Source: Spinacia oleracea (Eukaryota > Streptophyta > Magnoliopsida > Caryophyllales > Amaranthaceae). From it: a DNA stretch of 64,000 nt. Location of the stretch: NCBI RefSeq assembly GCF_020520425.1, contig NC_079491.1, positions 682,001 to 746,000 of the forward strand, in the 5' to 3' direction. Each line of letters opens with the position of its first letter. Position 1 is the first letter of the stretch. The notes beneath the pieces are model-generated. The model was not told the DNA's origin. It saw nothing but the letters and a program-made list of their open reading frames with translations, and did no database searches. A program made the translations under genes and the position numbers. Below, one piece after another: positions 11,345 to 22,775 of the stretch.

Positions 11345-11555
11345 TTTATTATGTTCGACTTATTTTGACTTATTTCAGACAAAATAAGTTCAGATAAATT
11401 TAGTTAAGTTCAGATAATATAAGTTCAACAAAAATAAGTTTTTTTCAGACATTTCCACACATAAATAAGCTTTTTTCAGATAAAATAAGTTCAGTTTAGT
11501 TCAGATAAGTTCAGATAATATAAATCCAGTCAAAATAAGTCCAATAGAACGGAAT
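11345..11555. mobile_element. MITE-like element rich in AAGTTCAGATAA repeats
   Basis: Left end TTATGTTCGACTTATTTTGAC pairs with the complement of the right end (TTCTATTGGACTTATTTTGAC), giving imperfect terminal inverted repeats. The interior repeats ATAAGTTCAGATAA in both orientations. No target duplication was established. Related pieces occur near 44783-44870 and 47890-48165. Confidence 0.6.
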
Positions 11556-12441
11556 CAAGTATATATGATTATTACTGTGAATCAATAAAAAACAAAAAGG
11601 GACGAATAGATTATCATTTACCTAGTAGACACGTAAAGCTAGCTATGTAGTGTCTTAAAAACTAAATTGTCCAATGAGAACGTTGAAAGCAACATCCATC
11701 CATGTACTAATTATTGAAACTGAAAGAAGCTAAGCAAAAGTGGTAAAATGGGCCAAAGATGATTTTGATGGGAATCAGTCGAGAAGATCGAGGATTAAAC
11801 GATTGGATCTCTTAATTAAGTCACATGTAATATATGGTACGAGACAAATTTGTGTAGGTTAACCTATTATTATGGAATCAATTGATGTTACATGCATCTA
11901 ATAACCATACCATAATATTTAAAAGCCAAAGCATTTAACAATTTGGTCGATTGTTTAATTTCATCATAAATGTGTTTATTAGTATAGTTGGGTGAAGTGA
12001 ACAACATTAATTGATTGATATAGTGTGCCCTAATCACACTTATTATAGAAGTGGTTAACAATTAGCTTAGCACTAGGTAGGTACAATGGAATTTCAATTG
12101 TCAATTTGTCATGTCAAAAAGTAATTAATTAAATTAAAACCGCATGATGTTTTACCAAATATATACGTAAAGTCGTAAACTCATATACGCGTGCATAAAA
12201 GTTCTGAAAATAAAATAAAAAAATAAAATAAATGTCATGGTGTATCATGTAACATTATTGTAACGTGACAATAAATTTTGAATGGAGCGACCGAAGTTAT
12301 CAAATTCAAACAATACTTGGTAATTCGTATTAAACATCGAACAACATTTATAACAAATGACTTAATATGTATATATAATTAAGTCCATGGTCCATAATGT
12401 ACTCTACATACTAGCTTTTCTAGTGACACCATTAAAACCTA
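11556..12441. other. AT-rich intergenic DNA
   Basis: No gene or repeat recognised. Confidence 0.45.
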
Positions 12442-12699
12442 CTTCCTCCATTCTTTATTAAATGACACAATTTTTTTGTCATGTTTGCCAATGTAATATT
12501 TCAACCATTAATACCTTTTATTATCAATGGTTAAAAATTATAAAAGTTTGATATTATAAAACTATAGGATGAGACGATTATAACAAGACCCCACATGACT
12601 ATATTTTTTGTTAAGTATAAATCACAATTGATGGTCAAAGTATATTATATGAATAATGCCAAAAGTACAATTGTGTCATTTAAAAAAGAATGGAGGAAG
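12442..12699. mobile_element. Stowaway MITE with long inverted repeats
   Basis: Left end CTTCCTCCATTCTTTATTAA and right end in inverted complement, each continuing into an AATGACACAA-type inner repeat. Flanked by TA on both sides. Length is 258 bp. Confidence 0.9.
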
Positions 12700-12726
12700 T
12701 ATATTCCTAGTCTAACGTACAACAAC

Positions 12727-13067
12727 TACTCCCTTTGTCCCGGAATACTTGACCTGACCTGTTTTCCTTATCGGGTCGTCCCTTAATACTTGACCTGTTT
12801 CTAAAAATGGAAATATTCTAACAATATTATATTATTTCTCACTCCACCCCTATTAACCCACCTACCCCTACTCCATACAAAAAATAATTAAAAATCCAAT
12901 CCCTACTCTCCCCCAACCCCACCTCTTAAGTCTTAACCCACATCCCACTAACTACATTAAAATAATACCCCACTATCAACAACTACCTATTAAATTAAAT
13001 AAGTCAATTTAAGTCCCTTAAATTCTGTGCCGGTCAAACCGGGTCGAGTATTTCGGGACGGAGGGAG
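12727..13067. mobile_element. Stowaway MITE, inverted copy of the one at 3837
   Basis: Ends CTCCCTTTGTCCCGGAATAC and complement, TA at both flanks (12725-12726, 13068-13069). The interior is the reverse complement of the element at 3837-4164, including ACTAACTACATTAAAATAAT and the CGGTCAAACCGGGTCGAG end. Confidence 0.93.
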
Positions 13068-13395
13068 TATACAAGCCTAGTACATGTACATCACTTACTA
13101 AAACCGGGAAACAATTTACATCTTACAGTAAAACATAGCTAGCTTTCCAACAAAAATGGATCAATGTCACATTGATGACAAGTAATTGAGAAGACTTAGG
13201 AATCAGCCGATTATATACGTCGTCCTGTTTTTAACGTAAGCCTTTAAATGCCTCCTCAACCAACCCCCATGACGATTGTATCTACTTTTTTAAAACTCTA
13301 ATTTAATCCCTTGCTTTGCATTAAAAAAAAAAAAAAAAAACTGTCCTTTTCTTCTTCAACTCCCTTCATTTACTCATTCTACTCCTCCGGGCTCA
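13068..13395. other. AT-rich intergenic DNA
   Basis: No gene recognised; a poly-A run lies at 13323-13340. Confidence 0.45.
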
Positions 13396-13681
13396 GTATG
13401 GATGTGGCCCGGCTCGACATGGAAATAGCCCGGCACGACATGTTTGAGCACGAAATCGATCGCACGCTGCATTTTTTGGTTAAGCCGACAAGGCACGAAC
13501 CAGTCTGACAAGACAAAACATGCTAAATTAGGTTGAGGTACGCCGGCCCGGCACATGGATCTAGGCCGGTCTTGGGTCCCATTTTTTAAATTTTCAGCCC
13601 GGTCTGGCCCGTTACAAGCGGGCTTAGTGTGGGTCGGACCCATTCTAGCCACGGCCTGTGGGCTCGACGCACATCCATCTC
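13396..13681. mobile_element. hAT-type MITE, GC-rich (TAAAGATGG family), eroded ends
   Basis: Left AGTATGGATGTGGCCCGG and right GACGCACATCCATCTCTA are imperfect inverted repeats of the family. The interior has CCCGGC, CACGACATG and GGGCTTAGTGTGGG words. The target duplication is not legible. A Stowaway-like element follows directly. Confidence 0.65.
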
Positions 13682-13919
13682 TACTCCAGCCTTCGTCCCT
13701 AAAAGATTGTCCCATAGTACAAACTTTATATTATTAATATTGGGTGTACGTAAAATGTGTACATGAGTTAGTAAAGACGGCCATGAGAAGAGAAATAGAG
13801 ATAACAAGTGGGGAAAGTCACGTAGTAATCGTATTAAATAAGTTACTACGTATGAGAAAATATAGATGACATCTAAAAAACAAATATTGGACAATCTTTT
13901 ATTATATGGACGGAAGAAG
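13682..13919. mobile_element. Stowaway MITE
   Basis: Inverted ends around CTTCGTCCCTAAAAGATTGTCC and GGACAATCTTTTATTATATG, closing with GGACGGAAGAAG. TA flanks at 13680-13681 and 13920-13921. The right repeat is a few bases longer than the left. Confidence 0.75.
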
Positions 13920-14553
13920 TATCTAATTATTTTCTTTTTAACTCATTGATTATATTCAGGGCTTTTGCAACTTCCAACCTCGAACTCCTTACTTCATACT
14001 CCCTCATTCTTCCCACTTCTTGTACACTTTTGTTTCTCACCTTGAACCTTTAATTTCTTAATTTGTTTCTTGGTGGGGGATTTAATTTTCTTCTTATTTA
14101 TTTTCCTTTTATGTCTTTTTGATTGTTACTACGTAAATAGTTTTTGTTAATTTGTTAGTTCGTAAATAGTTCATGCAATATAATTGCTGTACGTCTTTTT
14201 TTTATTTTTTTTTATTTTTATGGTATCCTGAATAAGAAAAAACTGTAAAGCAAGAAAAAACGGAGGAAAATAAGGTTAAAGCAAAATGTGTGTGATATAT
14301 CAAACTTGTTATAAATTTGTATTGCTAAAAAAAACCATCAAACTTTCACCCAACTCCATTAAATGATCAGAAACTGTCAGTCTGAACTCTGAACTCTGAA
14401 CTCACCACTTATATTTATTATAGTCATCTCATCTCATCAACTTTCGACTCTTTATAGGAATAATATGCTTTTTCTGGTTTGAGCTACATAAATCAAAGTA
14501 ATAACACAATTATATTGAGGTTGTACGTAAAAATACGTACAGATAAGAACACA
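13920..14553. other. Upstream region of LACS1
   Basis: T-rich sequence. Candidate TATA-like words occur near 14409-14421 (TATATTTATTATAG) and 14450-14456 (TTTATAG), 100-150 bases before the LACS1 ATG. None can be singled out. Confidence 0.4.
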
Positions 14554-17500
14554 ATGAAGAGTTTCTCAGTACAAGTTGGTAATGGAAGGGATGGACACGA
14601 CGGCCGCCCGGCCGTGGGCCCCATATATCGGAATCTCCTCGCCAAGAATAAATTCCCACCACCGCATCCTGATTTATCTACTGCTTGGGATTCCTTCAGG
14701 TATATTTTTGTTTTCTTCACTCTTTTTTACTATTTTTTTCACTATTTTTCTAGTATTTTTCTTAGTAAATCTTGTATAGTTGTATTATATGGTAATTAAT
14801 ATCATTTTTGGTCACGGTACACTTTACACTTAGCTTGCATAATTGTATGAGACGACTTTTATTGAGAAAAAATGACGTGACAAATGACAATAATTGGGCT
14901 TTGGTTATATATGTAGGCTATCGGCTGAGAAGCATCAAGGAAATAATATGTTGGGTTGGCGTGAAATGGTTAATGGCAAGGTACGTAACAATTTCATTTT
15001 TGTTCATAAATTGATGGATTAATGGATTTAGTGCCTCCTAATATAATTAATTGTTTTTTATGCATAAATTGATGAATTAGTAAAGTCCTAATTGTTTTGG
15101 GTTGAAATGTTAATTAGTGGGGGCCTTATATATGGAAAACATACAAGGATGTCCATGATGAAGTTCTTCACATTGGTTCTGCATTAAGGGCATGTGGAGC
15201 TCATCCTGTAAGCAAATCCATTTAATTTTCACTCTTATTATTTTATTATATTACTTATTGACTTAATATTCTTGATTACAATTAATTAATTGTAATTTTT
15301 GGTTTAGGGTGCAAAGATTGGAATATATGGTGCTAATTGTCCTCAATGGATTATGGCTATGGAGGTTTGCTGCATAGTACACTTTTTACATGTTTTTTTC
15401 CTTTAAATTTTTGGTAATTGTGTTTATATAGAGATACTAATTAATCATACTAAAAGATTATATATATGTTTTGTATGTGTATAGGCTTGTAATGCTCACA
15501 GTTTGATATGTGTTCCTCTCTATGATACCTTAGGTAATAACTCAATCTTCTTTTACTCGAAAATAGTTTCTTAAAAGAGGATATATAAGATTCATTGATT
15601 ATTATGATAAAGTATTGTTATTGTTTAATTAATCAGGTCCTAATGCTATAAATTACATAATCAATCATGCTGAGATTGATTTTGTTTTCGTTCATCCCTT
15701 CAAGGTTAATGAAGTAAGTTCATCTTCCTCCTATACTCATACATGTTTGTTCTTCGTATGAAGGTTTAATTTCATATGTTACCTGTGTTTTTTTTTTTTA
15801 CAGTTACTCAACCCGGATTGCTCCTCCACTACACGCCTAAAATGTGAGAAAGAATCATCCTTCTAACTATGAATTTGTTTGTTTAAACTTACTTCATCAC
15901 ATTATCAAACATGCTGATTTAAATTTTTGTATAACATTACAGCAACAGTTTGTTTTACATCATTCACTGAGGAAGAAAACCAGAAAGCTAGTAATGCAGG
16001 GATAGAGGCATACTCATGGAAACAGTTCCTTCAAATGGTCAGACATACAAATATACAATTGAATCTTTTTTTTCAACTGTATTCTTAAATTTTCAGTTGT
16101 TTTGATTAATTTTCATGTGTTTAATTTCCCCTGTTCTTGTTCAAATAGGGCAAGGAAAATCCATCAGAAACTGTACCTCCACAACCGATAAACATCTGTA
16201 CAATAATGTACACGAGTGGTACCAGTGGAGACCCGAAAGGTGTGGTTCTAACCCATCAAAACATGGCCATGTTTATAAGTGGGTTGGATCTTTTCATGGA
16301 CCAATTTGAAGACAAGGTAATTAACCTACCTAACTTCTTCTTAATCATGCTATTTAGTTATATTATTGGCTATTTTATCATATAATTAATGGAGTGATTA
16401 ATTATGTATCTTGAACAGATGACAGTGGATGATGTGTATCTATCATTCCTTCCCTTGGCTCATATATTAGATCGTGTTATAGAAGAGTATTTTTTTCATA
16501 AGGGTGCTTCTGTTGGCTTCTTTCATGGGGTATTCTTCTGTTTTTTCATACAATCTGACAAGATTTTCTGCACTTTTTCTGATTGTTGTTGATTTTTGTG
16601 ATGAAGAATGTAAAAGAAATCAGTGAAGATCTAATGGAGTTAAAGCCAACTTTTTTTGCTGGTGTACCTAAAGTTTTTGACCGTGTATATGAAGGCATGT
16701 ACTTAATTATACTTTGTCTTCTCTGTAAAGTTACCAATGTACTTCTGCTAATAGTGTGTTTATCAGGCATACAGAAGGCTATTGAAGATCTTATTCCTAG
16801 GAGAAGGAAGATTTTTCACCTTCTTTACAAATAGTAAGATTTTTCATGTTCTGATCACATTTTTAGTAAGTGAATTATGAAAATGTATTAATAACTGTAA
16901 TAATTCTCATTTTTTTGTTGAAAATGCAGCAAATTATTCTGGATGAATAGAGGATACCTGCACAAGCATGCATCCCCTTTAGCCGATTTCTTAGCTTTCA
17001 GGAAGGTTATTACCTCCAATCCCTATTTTCACAGTCTGATCTTATTTGAGTTCAACTTTGATCTTCAGAAAACTCTCCATCATGTTATTACAGTACTTCA
17101 TGTGTTACGGCTTAAAGATGGCCGTGGGTCGGGCTTCGGGTCAATGTTTGAAGGGTCAGGCCCACGACAGGCCTACCCTCCATCTTACCGGGCTGGGTCG
17201 GGCTGCCATGTCTAAGACTAATTTTTATAAAATTTAGCGTGCTTTTTCCAAAAGAATGTGGCCCAATCACGGTTCACTACATTGTGCTCGTGTCGGACAG
17301 GGGTTTTTATGTGCCGGGACCCGGCCCGGCTCGACCCACGTCCATCTTATATCTACCTTCAATCACTATGAATTCTTGCTGATAGTGCAATGCTTACACT
17401 AAATTTAGGTAAAGAATAAGTTAGGTGGTAGAGTTCGACTTATGGTATCTGGAGCTGCACCTTGGAGCGAAGAAGTTGAGGAGTTTTTACGTGTCACTTG

Positions 17501-18725
17501 CTGTTGCTTTGTTCTTCAAGGCTATGGTAAATTAAACAAACTTTTGTCCTACTTCTTCATTCCTCTGTTAATTGAATTGTACAAACTTACAGTGTCAGAT
17601 TTCTGGTTTTTCATGTGCAGGATTGACAGAAACCTGTGGTTTATCCACAATTTGCTACCCTGATGAAATGTCTATGGTAGGAGCTGTTGGTGTTCCATCT
17701 GTATACACAGAATTACGCCTTGAAGAAGTTCCAGAAATGGGTTACCACCCACTTTCTGACCCGCCACGTGGTGAAATATGTTTAAGGGGAAAAACACTGT
17801 TTTCAGGATACTACAAAAACCCAGAATTAACCACAGAATCTATCAAAGATGGATGGTTTCATTCAGGTTCATTAAGCCCTCTTTCTAGTTAATGCTTATG
17901 TCAAAGTTCATATCTTTGGCAAAAAAAATTACATTATTCCTTTATTCTTGAAGGTGACATAGGAGAGATTCTTCCTAATGGAGCAATAAAGATCATTGAT
18001 AGAAAGAAGAATCTGATAAAACTGTCACAAGGAGAGTATGTCGCGCTTGAGTATATAGAGAAAGTATACAGCATTACTCCCATTGTTGAAGATGTAAAGC
18101 TTCTTCCATGAATACTTACTAGTTTGGTTTATGTAGTTTCAGTTCAGTAAAAGTAGAAAAAAAAATCTGATATTTTTGGTGTCATTTTGAAGATTTGGGT
18201 GTATGGAAACAGTTTCAAATCGATATTGGTTGCTGTTGTGGTACCAAATGAAGAAAACACCAAGAAATGGGCTGATCAAAATGGATATAAAGGCATGTTT
18301 ACTGAATTGTGCTCATTTAAAGAACTCAGAACTCATATCCTATCTGAACTTACAGTTGCTGGAGAAAGAAACAAGGTACATACTTATACAACATATGTTC
18401 TGTAACAGTTTTATATCTGAAATCTGAAATCTGAAATCTGAAATCTTTTATGTTTGTTTATCTCAGCTGAGAGGTTTTGAACAAGTAAAGGGAATCGTTT
18501 TAGAACCTCAAACCTTTGAAGTAATACCAGAATTGCTGACACCAACCATGAAGAAGAGAAGGGATAAAATGCTAAAACATTATCAGGTTACATTCTTATT
18601 TAACACTCTTCTCATTCCACAGTCTGACACTATCAGGTGAATTTTTCTGATTTTCTATCTTTAAACACATTTTGCAGGCAGAAATAGATGATTTGTACTG
18701 CACCTTGGCTAAAGGGAAATGCTGA
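14554..18725 (+). CDS. LACS1: Long-chain acyl-CoA synthetase, LACS1/CER8 type, complete, 19 exons, 660 aa
   Basis: It activates long and very-long-chain fatty acids to acyl-CoA using ATP; Arabidopsis LACS1 works at the ER in cuticular wax and cutin synthesis. Exons: 14554-14699, 14917-14980, 15118-15207, 15308-15364, 15485-15533, 15637-15713, 15804-15843, 15943-16037, 16149-16316, 16419-16529, 16607-16694, 16767-16833, 16930-17005, 17409-17526, 17621-17866, 17954-18093, 18193-18375, 18467-18586, 18678-18725. All phases agree and give 660 residues, the length of Arabidopsis LACS1. The start [19 protein letters not shown] matches that family's N-terminus. The AMP-binding motif [16 protein letters not shown] begins near residue 227, and the fatty-acid/linker motif [18 protein letters not shown] near 513. 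Intron 11 uses a GC donor (AG|GCATGT). Intron 13 contains a hAT-type MITE. A copy of the last exon lies at 8632-8690. Confidence 0.97.
17113..17349. mobile_element. hAT-type MITE in LACS1 intron 13 (TAAAGATGG family)
   Basis: Starts TAAAGATGGCCGTGGGTCGG and ends CCCACGTCCATCTTA. The interior is GC-rich in an otherwise AT-rich intron (17006-17408), with the family words GGCCC and CGGGCT. The 8-base flanks do not match, so the target duplication has decayed or one end is truncated. Splice sites of the intron are untouched. Confidence 0.75.
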
Positions 18726-19615
18726 ACAACAATTGTGAATATGTTCTACTGTTTTTATTTGATATTAGTAGTATGTTAAGACTTAAGAGAAGTGTGCAAT
18801 CATATATCTGAATGTCTGTATGAGAATTGAACTGCGAAAAAGGCCGGGTATTTTGTCCAGCTTCCTTTAATTGAGGCCATTGTTTGAAGAAAAGGGAAAG
18901 TTTCAGAGTTTATTGTCAATAAGTCTCATTTCCAATTTGCTTGCATCTTTTTTGTTAGCAAAGTAGTAGTTAATCTCATAACCATCAAAATTCTCTTAGA
19001 TGTGGTTAGATTATGGCTTTGTTCGGCAGTATTGTTTGAGGTAGCAGGAATTCTGACCAAGTCAAAAAGCTATTTAGAAAAAATAGTAGTGTTTTGATAT
19101 GAACCAAACTATCATGAGTACATTTACTTTGTATTCCTGCAAATTTTGCGTGTCACAAAATATTACATAGTACATTTAAAGTTAAGTTATTATAATCCAA
19201 AGGTGATTAACTATTAGTCTATGGTACTTACCTCGGAAGTTATGTCTCTTGTTGCCTTGTAAGGGTGCAAATGGATATAGTGGAACATCCTTAATTGAGT
19301 TTAATGATTTACTTGCAATTTATAGATTTTAAACTTTAACAACTTAATTTTATAAAAACATTTACATCCACGAAACCTGCCCTACTAGTAAAAAAAGTCA
19401 AAACCCGTAATTTTTAGACTCAAATTTTCAATAACATAGTGTTTAAATTTAAACCGCTTGACAAATAGACTCGATTTTCTAGTATCTTTAGCTCATTTGC
19501 CCCCCTAACTTGAGCCACAACTCACAAAAGGAGTCACAAGAGAACCACAAGTTTGAAACTTTATAACGTTTCATCCCACCAAAAACCAAAAAATAAACTT
19601 GTACAGTAAATTATA
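18726..19615. other. Intergenic DNA between LACS1 and the PPR gene
   Basis: LACS1 3' untranslated region, then AT-rich DNA. GGCTTTGTTCGGCAGTATTG near 19015 resembles one end of the MITE at 32376, but no partner end was found. No gene. Confidence 0.45.
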
Positions 19616-21199
19616 ATGTTTTTGAAAATAGCAAACGGAAAAACTTCACTCAAATTTTACCGCCAATTCACGACCCTTCAACCAGCTGCTTTAAACCAGA
19701 TGATGAAGATTTCTCTTCAAAACGGAAAACTTCAAGTTGCTCGGCAGCTCTTTGATGAAAACCCCACATCCCGCGATGTTGTTTCGTGGAATATGATGAT
19801 TTCTGGGTATATTAAAAGGAATCACATTGATGTTGCCCGCCAAATGTTCGATGAAATGCCTGAAAGAGACATTGTCTCTTGGAATACCTGGATATCTGGT
19901 CTACAAAGGAAACAAGATCAGAACAGTACTTGCCTCTGTTACCTCGAGCTACAAAGAGCTGGTTTGCGACCAACTCCATACACCTTTTCAATAGTAATCA
20001 GTTCACTTTTGGGTACTGTTTTCAATGCTTTAATCCCTCAACTTCATGCCCAAATTGTTTCTTTAGGTCATTGTTCCAGTGTTTATGTTGGGTCAGCATT
20101 AATGAGAGGGTATACAGATTTGCAGGATCATTCTTCTTTATGTGGGGTGTTTGATGATGTATTAGATAAAGATATCAGTGTTTGGAACGCGTTGATTTTG
20201 GGTTATATGGACTTGGGTTTTACTGATGAAGCTCAAATAGCTTTCAACAAGATGCCTGAGAAAGATGTGGTTTCTTGGACTACAATGGTTGATGGGTATT
20301 TCAAGAACAGTGAGATTGAAAAAGCTAGGTATATTTTCGATGAGATGGATGTAAAGAACGTCGTTTCATATACAGCAATGATCTCTGGTTATGTAGGAGT
20401 AGACCAGTATTTGGATGCTTTGGAGTTGTTTATTCTGATGATGAAATCAGGCCCTAAACCAAATCAGCATACATTTGCAAGCATTTTAACTGCCTGTGCT
20501 AAACATTCTGAACTTCTTACAGGACAGCAAGTTCATGCAACCATACTTAAGCATGGTATAATCATTGATGTTGTTTTGATGACTGCTTTTATCAGTATGT
20601 ATGCCAAATGTGGTGACATTGAAGCAGCATACTGTATATTTGAGCAAATGCCTGGAAAAAATCTGGTATCATGGAACACAATATTAGGTTGTCATGCAAG
20701 GCATGGGAGAGCAAGAACAGCTTTGGATGAGTTTCAGAAAATGATCAACAATGGAGTAATCCCTAATCATATAACTTTTATCAACCTATTATCTGCTTGT
20801 GCTCATGTAGGTCTGGTTGAAGAAGGTGAAAAGATCTTTTCTTGCATGGAAAAAACTTATGGTTTACACCCTGAAAAGGAGCATTATGCTTGCATGGTTG
20901 ACCTGTATGGAAGAGCAGGTTATCTAGACAAGGCAAAGAGCTTAATTGATCGCATGCCATTTGAGCCAGACACTGTAGTGTGGGCTGCATTGCTTGCAGC
21001 ATGTGGTTTGCATTCAGATTTTGAGTTTGGAAATAATGCTGCAGATTCACTGCAAAACTTGGAAAAGAATCACCCTGCTGCATGTATGGTGCTTTCAAAG
21101 ATTCTTGGTGAAAGAGGAGTATGGAGTTCTCTGACAAATATAAAACAGATGAATTATAAACACATGAAAAAACAGAAGGCTGGTAGTTGGATTGGTTAA
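19616..21199 (+). CDS. Pentatricopeptide repeat protein, PLS class with E-type end, 527 aa, intronless
   Basis: PLS-class PPR proteins bind organelle RNA and mostly specify C-to-U editing sites in mitochondria or plastids. The 527-residue frame has no intron, as usual for the family. Repeats are plain: RDVVSWNMMISGYIKRNHID, RDIVSWNTWISG, KDISVWNALILGYMDLGFTD, KDVVSWTTMVDGYFKNSEIE, KNVVSYTAMISGY, PNQHTFASILTACAKHSEL, KNLVSWNTILGCHARHGRA, PNHITFINLLSACAHVGLVE, then PDTVVWAALLAACGLHSDFE leading into an E motif that stops at KKQKAGSWIG. There is no DYW deaminase domain, so editing would need a partner supplied in trans (inference). The N-terminus MFLKIANGKTSLKFYRQF is basic and hydroxyl-rich, fitting an organelle targeting peptide. 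The start is the first ATG of the frame. The target transcript cannot be told from the window. Confidence 0.93.
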   Translation: MFLKIANGKTSLKFYRQFTTLQPAALNQMMKISLQNGKLQVARQLFDENPTSRDVVSWNMMISGYIKRNHIDVARQMFDEMPERDIVSWNTWISGLQRKQDQNSTCLCYLELQRAGLRPTPYTFSIVISSLLGTVFNALIPQLHAQIVSLGHCSSVYVGSALMRGYTDLQDHSSLCGVFDDVLDKDISVWNALILGYMDLGFTDEAQIAFNKMPEKDVVSWTTMVDGYFKNSEIEKARYIFDEMDVKNVVSYTAMISGYVGVDQYLDALELFILMMKSGPKPNQHTFASILTACAKHSELLTGQQVHATILKHGIIIDVVLMTAFISMYAKCGDIEAAYCIFEQMPGKNLVSWNTILGCHARHGRARTALDEFQKMINNGVIPNHITFINLLSACAHVGLVEEGEKIFSCMEKTYGLHPEKEHYACMVDLYGRAGYLDKAKSLIDRMPFEPDTVVWAALLAACGLHSDFEFGNNAADSLQNLEKNHPAACMVLSKILGERGVWSSLTNIKQMNYKHMKKQKAGSWIG

Positions 21200-22226
21200 T
21201 ATAAGTGTATCTACTATCTAGTATGAAAATAGACATCATTATCTGTGGAAGTAGTTTTTTCCACATTGAAACCAGGAAAAAGCTTGAAGCTTTGCCGCGG
21301 TCAAGCAGAGTTGAGAGTGATGACACCATTCGGCTTGGCTGAGATTTGCCATCAACCCCCAAAATGTTTGAAGTAAATTCAGGTTTGGTGTCATGATACT
21401 ACCCATAAGGACCATAACCATTGATATATACCTTTCAAAGGCCGCAAGAGGTGGGTAAAGAAACCTGATGTTCAACAGGTTCATGATCAGGAGTTTTGCT
21501 GAGACTGCTCGAAAGGAGAATGAACGGAGTAATTGGGAAGCTTGAATCTAGAAATTAGAATGGCTTCCAAGATGTTATTCTTAATTGAAGTTGCCAACTC
21601 TCAAGACTAAATGGGCAATGAGGAAAAAACTAGAGGAATACCTTGTCTTCTGATTACAAAAATTATGAAGGGTGGTACTTATTTGTATAGCAGATACTAT
21701 AGGTTTTTCAGATGTGTTCGTTTGCCTTTTCCTTCCACATCTTGTTTGTGATTTGTTTCTACATCAAAATTTGATCCCCAAAAGTACAAAGCATTGAACT
21801 AGAGATACCAATTGTCACGGTCTGAATGTTATGACACTGGATCCGTACGGCGCACTCTTGCATATTGGCGACAAGAGCGAGGGTCGATCGGGGTGCTTGT
21901 TGATAGGGGTGCTTGTGTACGCACAGCAGGCACAAACGGGACCGATGACAAGAATGTATCTGTTTTGGGAGACTTTGTTGAGTTTTGAAAAGTTTTATAC
22001 ATGACGCAAGTAACTAAACAAAGGCAACTTGTGATGAGAGATATTAGTCCAATTCATAACTTCTATGAACAAAAGGCCTGCATTCTTTAACATTTAGTTC
22101 TTTTTGAGGAAGATAAGAAAAAAAAACAGGTTCAAAGGATATTCAAGAGGTGTTTTATTTTTATTCAAATGAAGGCAAGCCAAAAGAAAGGAAAAACCAT
22201 ACAAAAAACAAACAGAAAACAAAGTC
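21200..22226. other. Intergenic DNA after the PPR gene
   Basis: PPR 3' region, then the dispersed repeat shared with 4795-4900 (here 21875-21990). No gene. Confidence 0.45.
21875..21990. repeat. Dispersed repeat shared with 4795-4900
   Basis: Same word order as the copy at 4795, with a partly doubled GGGGTGCTTGT unit. No coding potential. Confidence 0.5.
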
Positions 22227-22775
22227 CTACTGAGGAATTAGGCGAGAGATACCCACACCCATAGAATCCTCCGCTAAAATCCTATCAAGTTCTAATGGTG
22301 CAGAATCAAAGATTTCTAGGCGAATGTGTTGGGCTACGCCTTGATTTGCTAGCCAGTCAGCCACTCTATTACCTTCACGATAAACATGTTTAATCTTCAC
22401 CGTCCAATTAGGACTGTCGATCAACTTCATAATGTGTTCAAACATATCTGAGTACTCACTTCGACCCCATTTTTGGCTTCTTAGAATCTCAACACAAGCC
22501 TGATTGTCCATTTGTAACTCAAGTTTCTCAATATACAACTCTTTTGCTAGCTTTAAACCTTCAACTAAAGCTGAAACCTCAGCTTCAAAGGAAGAACAAT
22601 GTCCAAAGTTGGCCGATAGAGCTGAGATAAATTGGCCATCATGATCTCGAATTATAGCTCCACCACCTGCCGCCCCCGAACCCTTAGCTGCTCCATCTAC
22701 ATTTAAGGCATACCACTCCATTGGAGGGTGAGACCATTTGATGAAGCGTTCGACTTTAGTTGCAGCAATCATCAT
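22227..22775 (-). CDS. RNase H-like domain ORF (RVT_3 type), probably from a LINE, 182 aa
   Basis: The protein is one RNase H domain of the kind found at the C-terminus of plant L1-type LINEs and in many uncharacterised plant proteins. The acidic residues line up: D in ALNVDGAAKG, E in SSFEAEVSALVEG, D in LQMDNQACVEIL, D in GNRVADWLANQG. GGAIIRDHDGQF and VYREGN are also typical, so the domain looks chemically intact. The frame can be read about 70 bases further upstream (to about 22845) before a stop; ATG 22775 is the first start. No reverse transcriptase is nearby. An AATAAA-type signal lies about 60-70 bases after the stop, but no terminal poly-A tract is visible. It may be a 5'-truncated LINE or a free-standing RNase H gene. 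Confidence 0.65.
   Translation of the reverse strand: MMIAATKVERFIKWSHPPMEWYALNVDGAAKGSGAAGGGAIIRDHDGQFISALSANFGHCSSFEAEVSALVEGLKLAKELYIEKLELQMDNQACVEILRSQKWGRSEYSDMFEHIMKLIDSPNWTVKIKHVYREGNRVADWLANQGVAQHIRLEIFDSAPLELDRILAEDSMGVGISRLIPQ

Noticed and set aside
13374-13894. Overlapping frames on both strands in GC-rich DNA
   Set aside because: They arise from the composition of a hAT-type MITE and an adjacent Stowaway element.
19015-19100. Single MITE-like end GTTCGGCAGTATTG
   Set aside because: No inverted partner within 1 kb, so no element can be delimited.
20781-21362. 193-residue open frame on the - strand
   Set aside because: Antisense to the 3' part of the PPR gene and its 3' flank; no recognisable feature.
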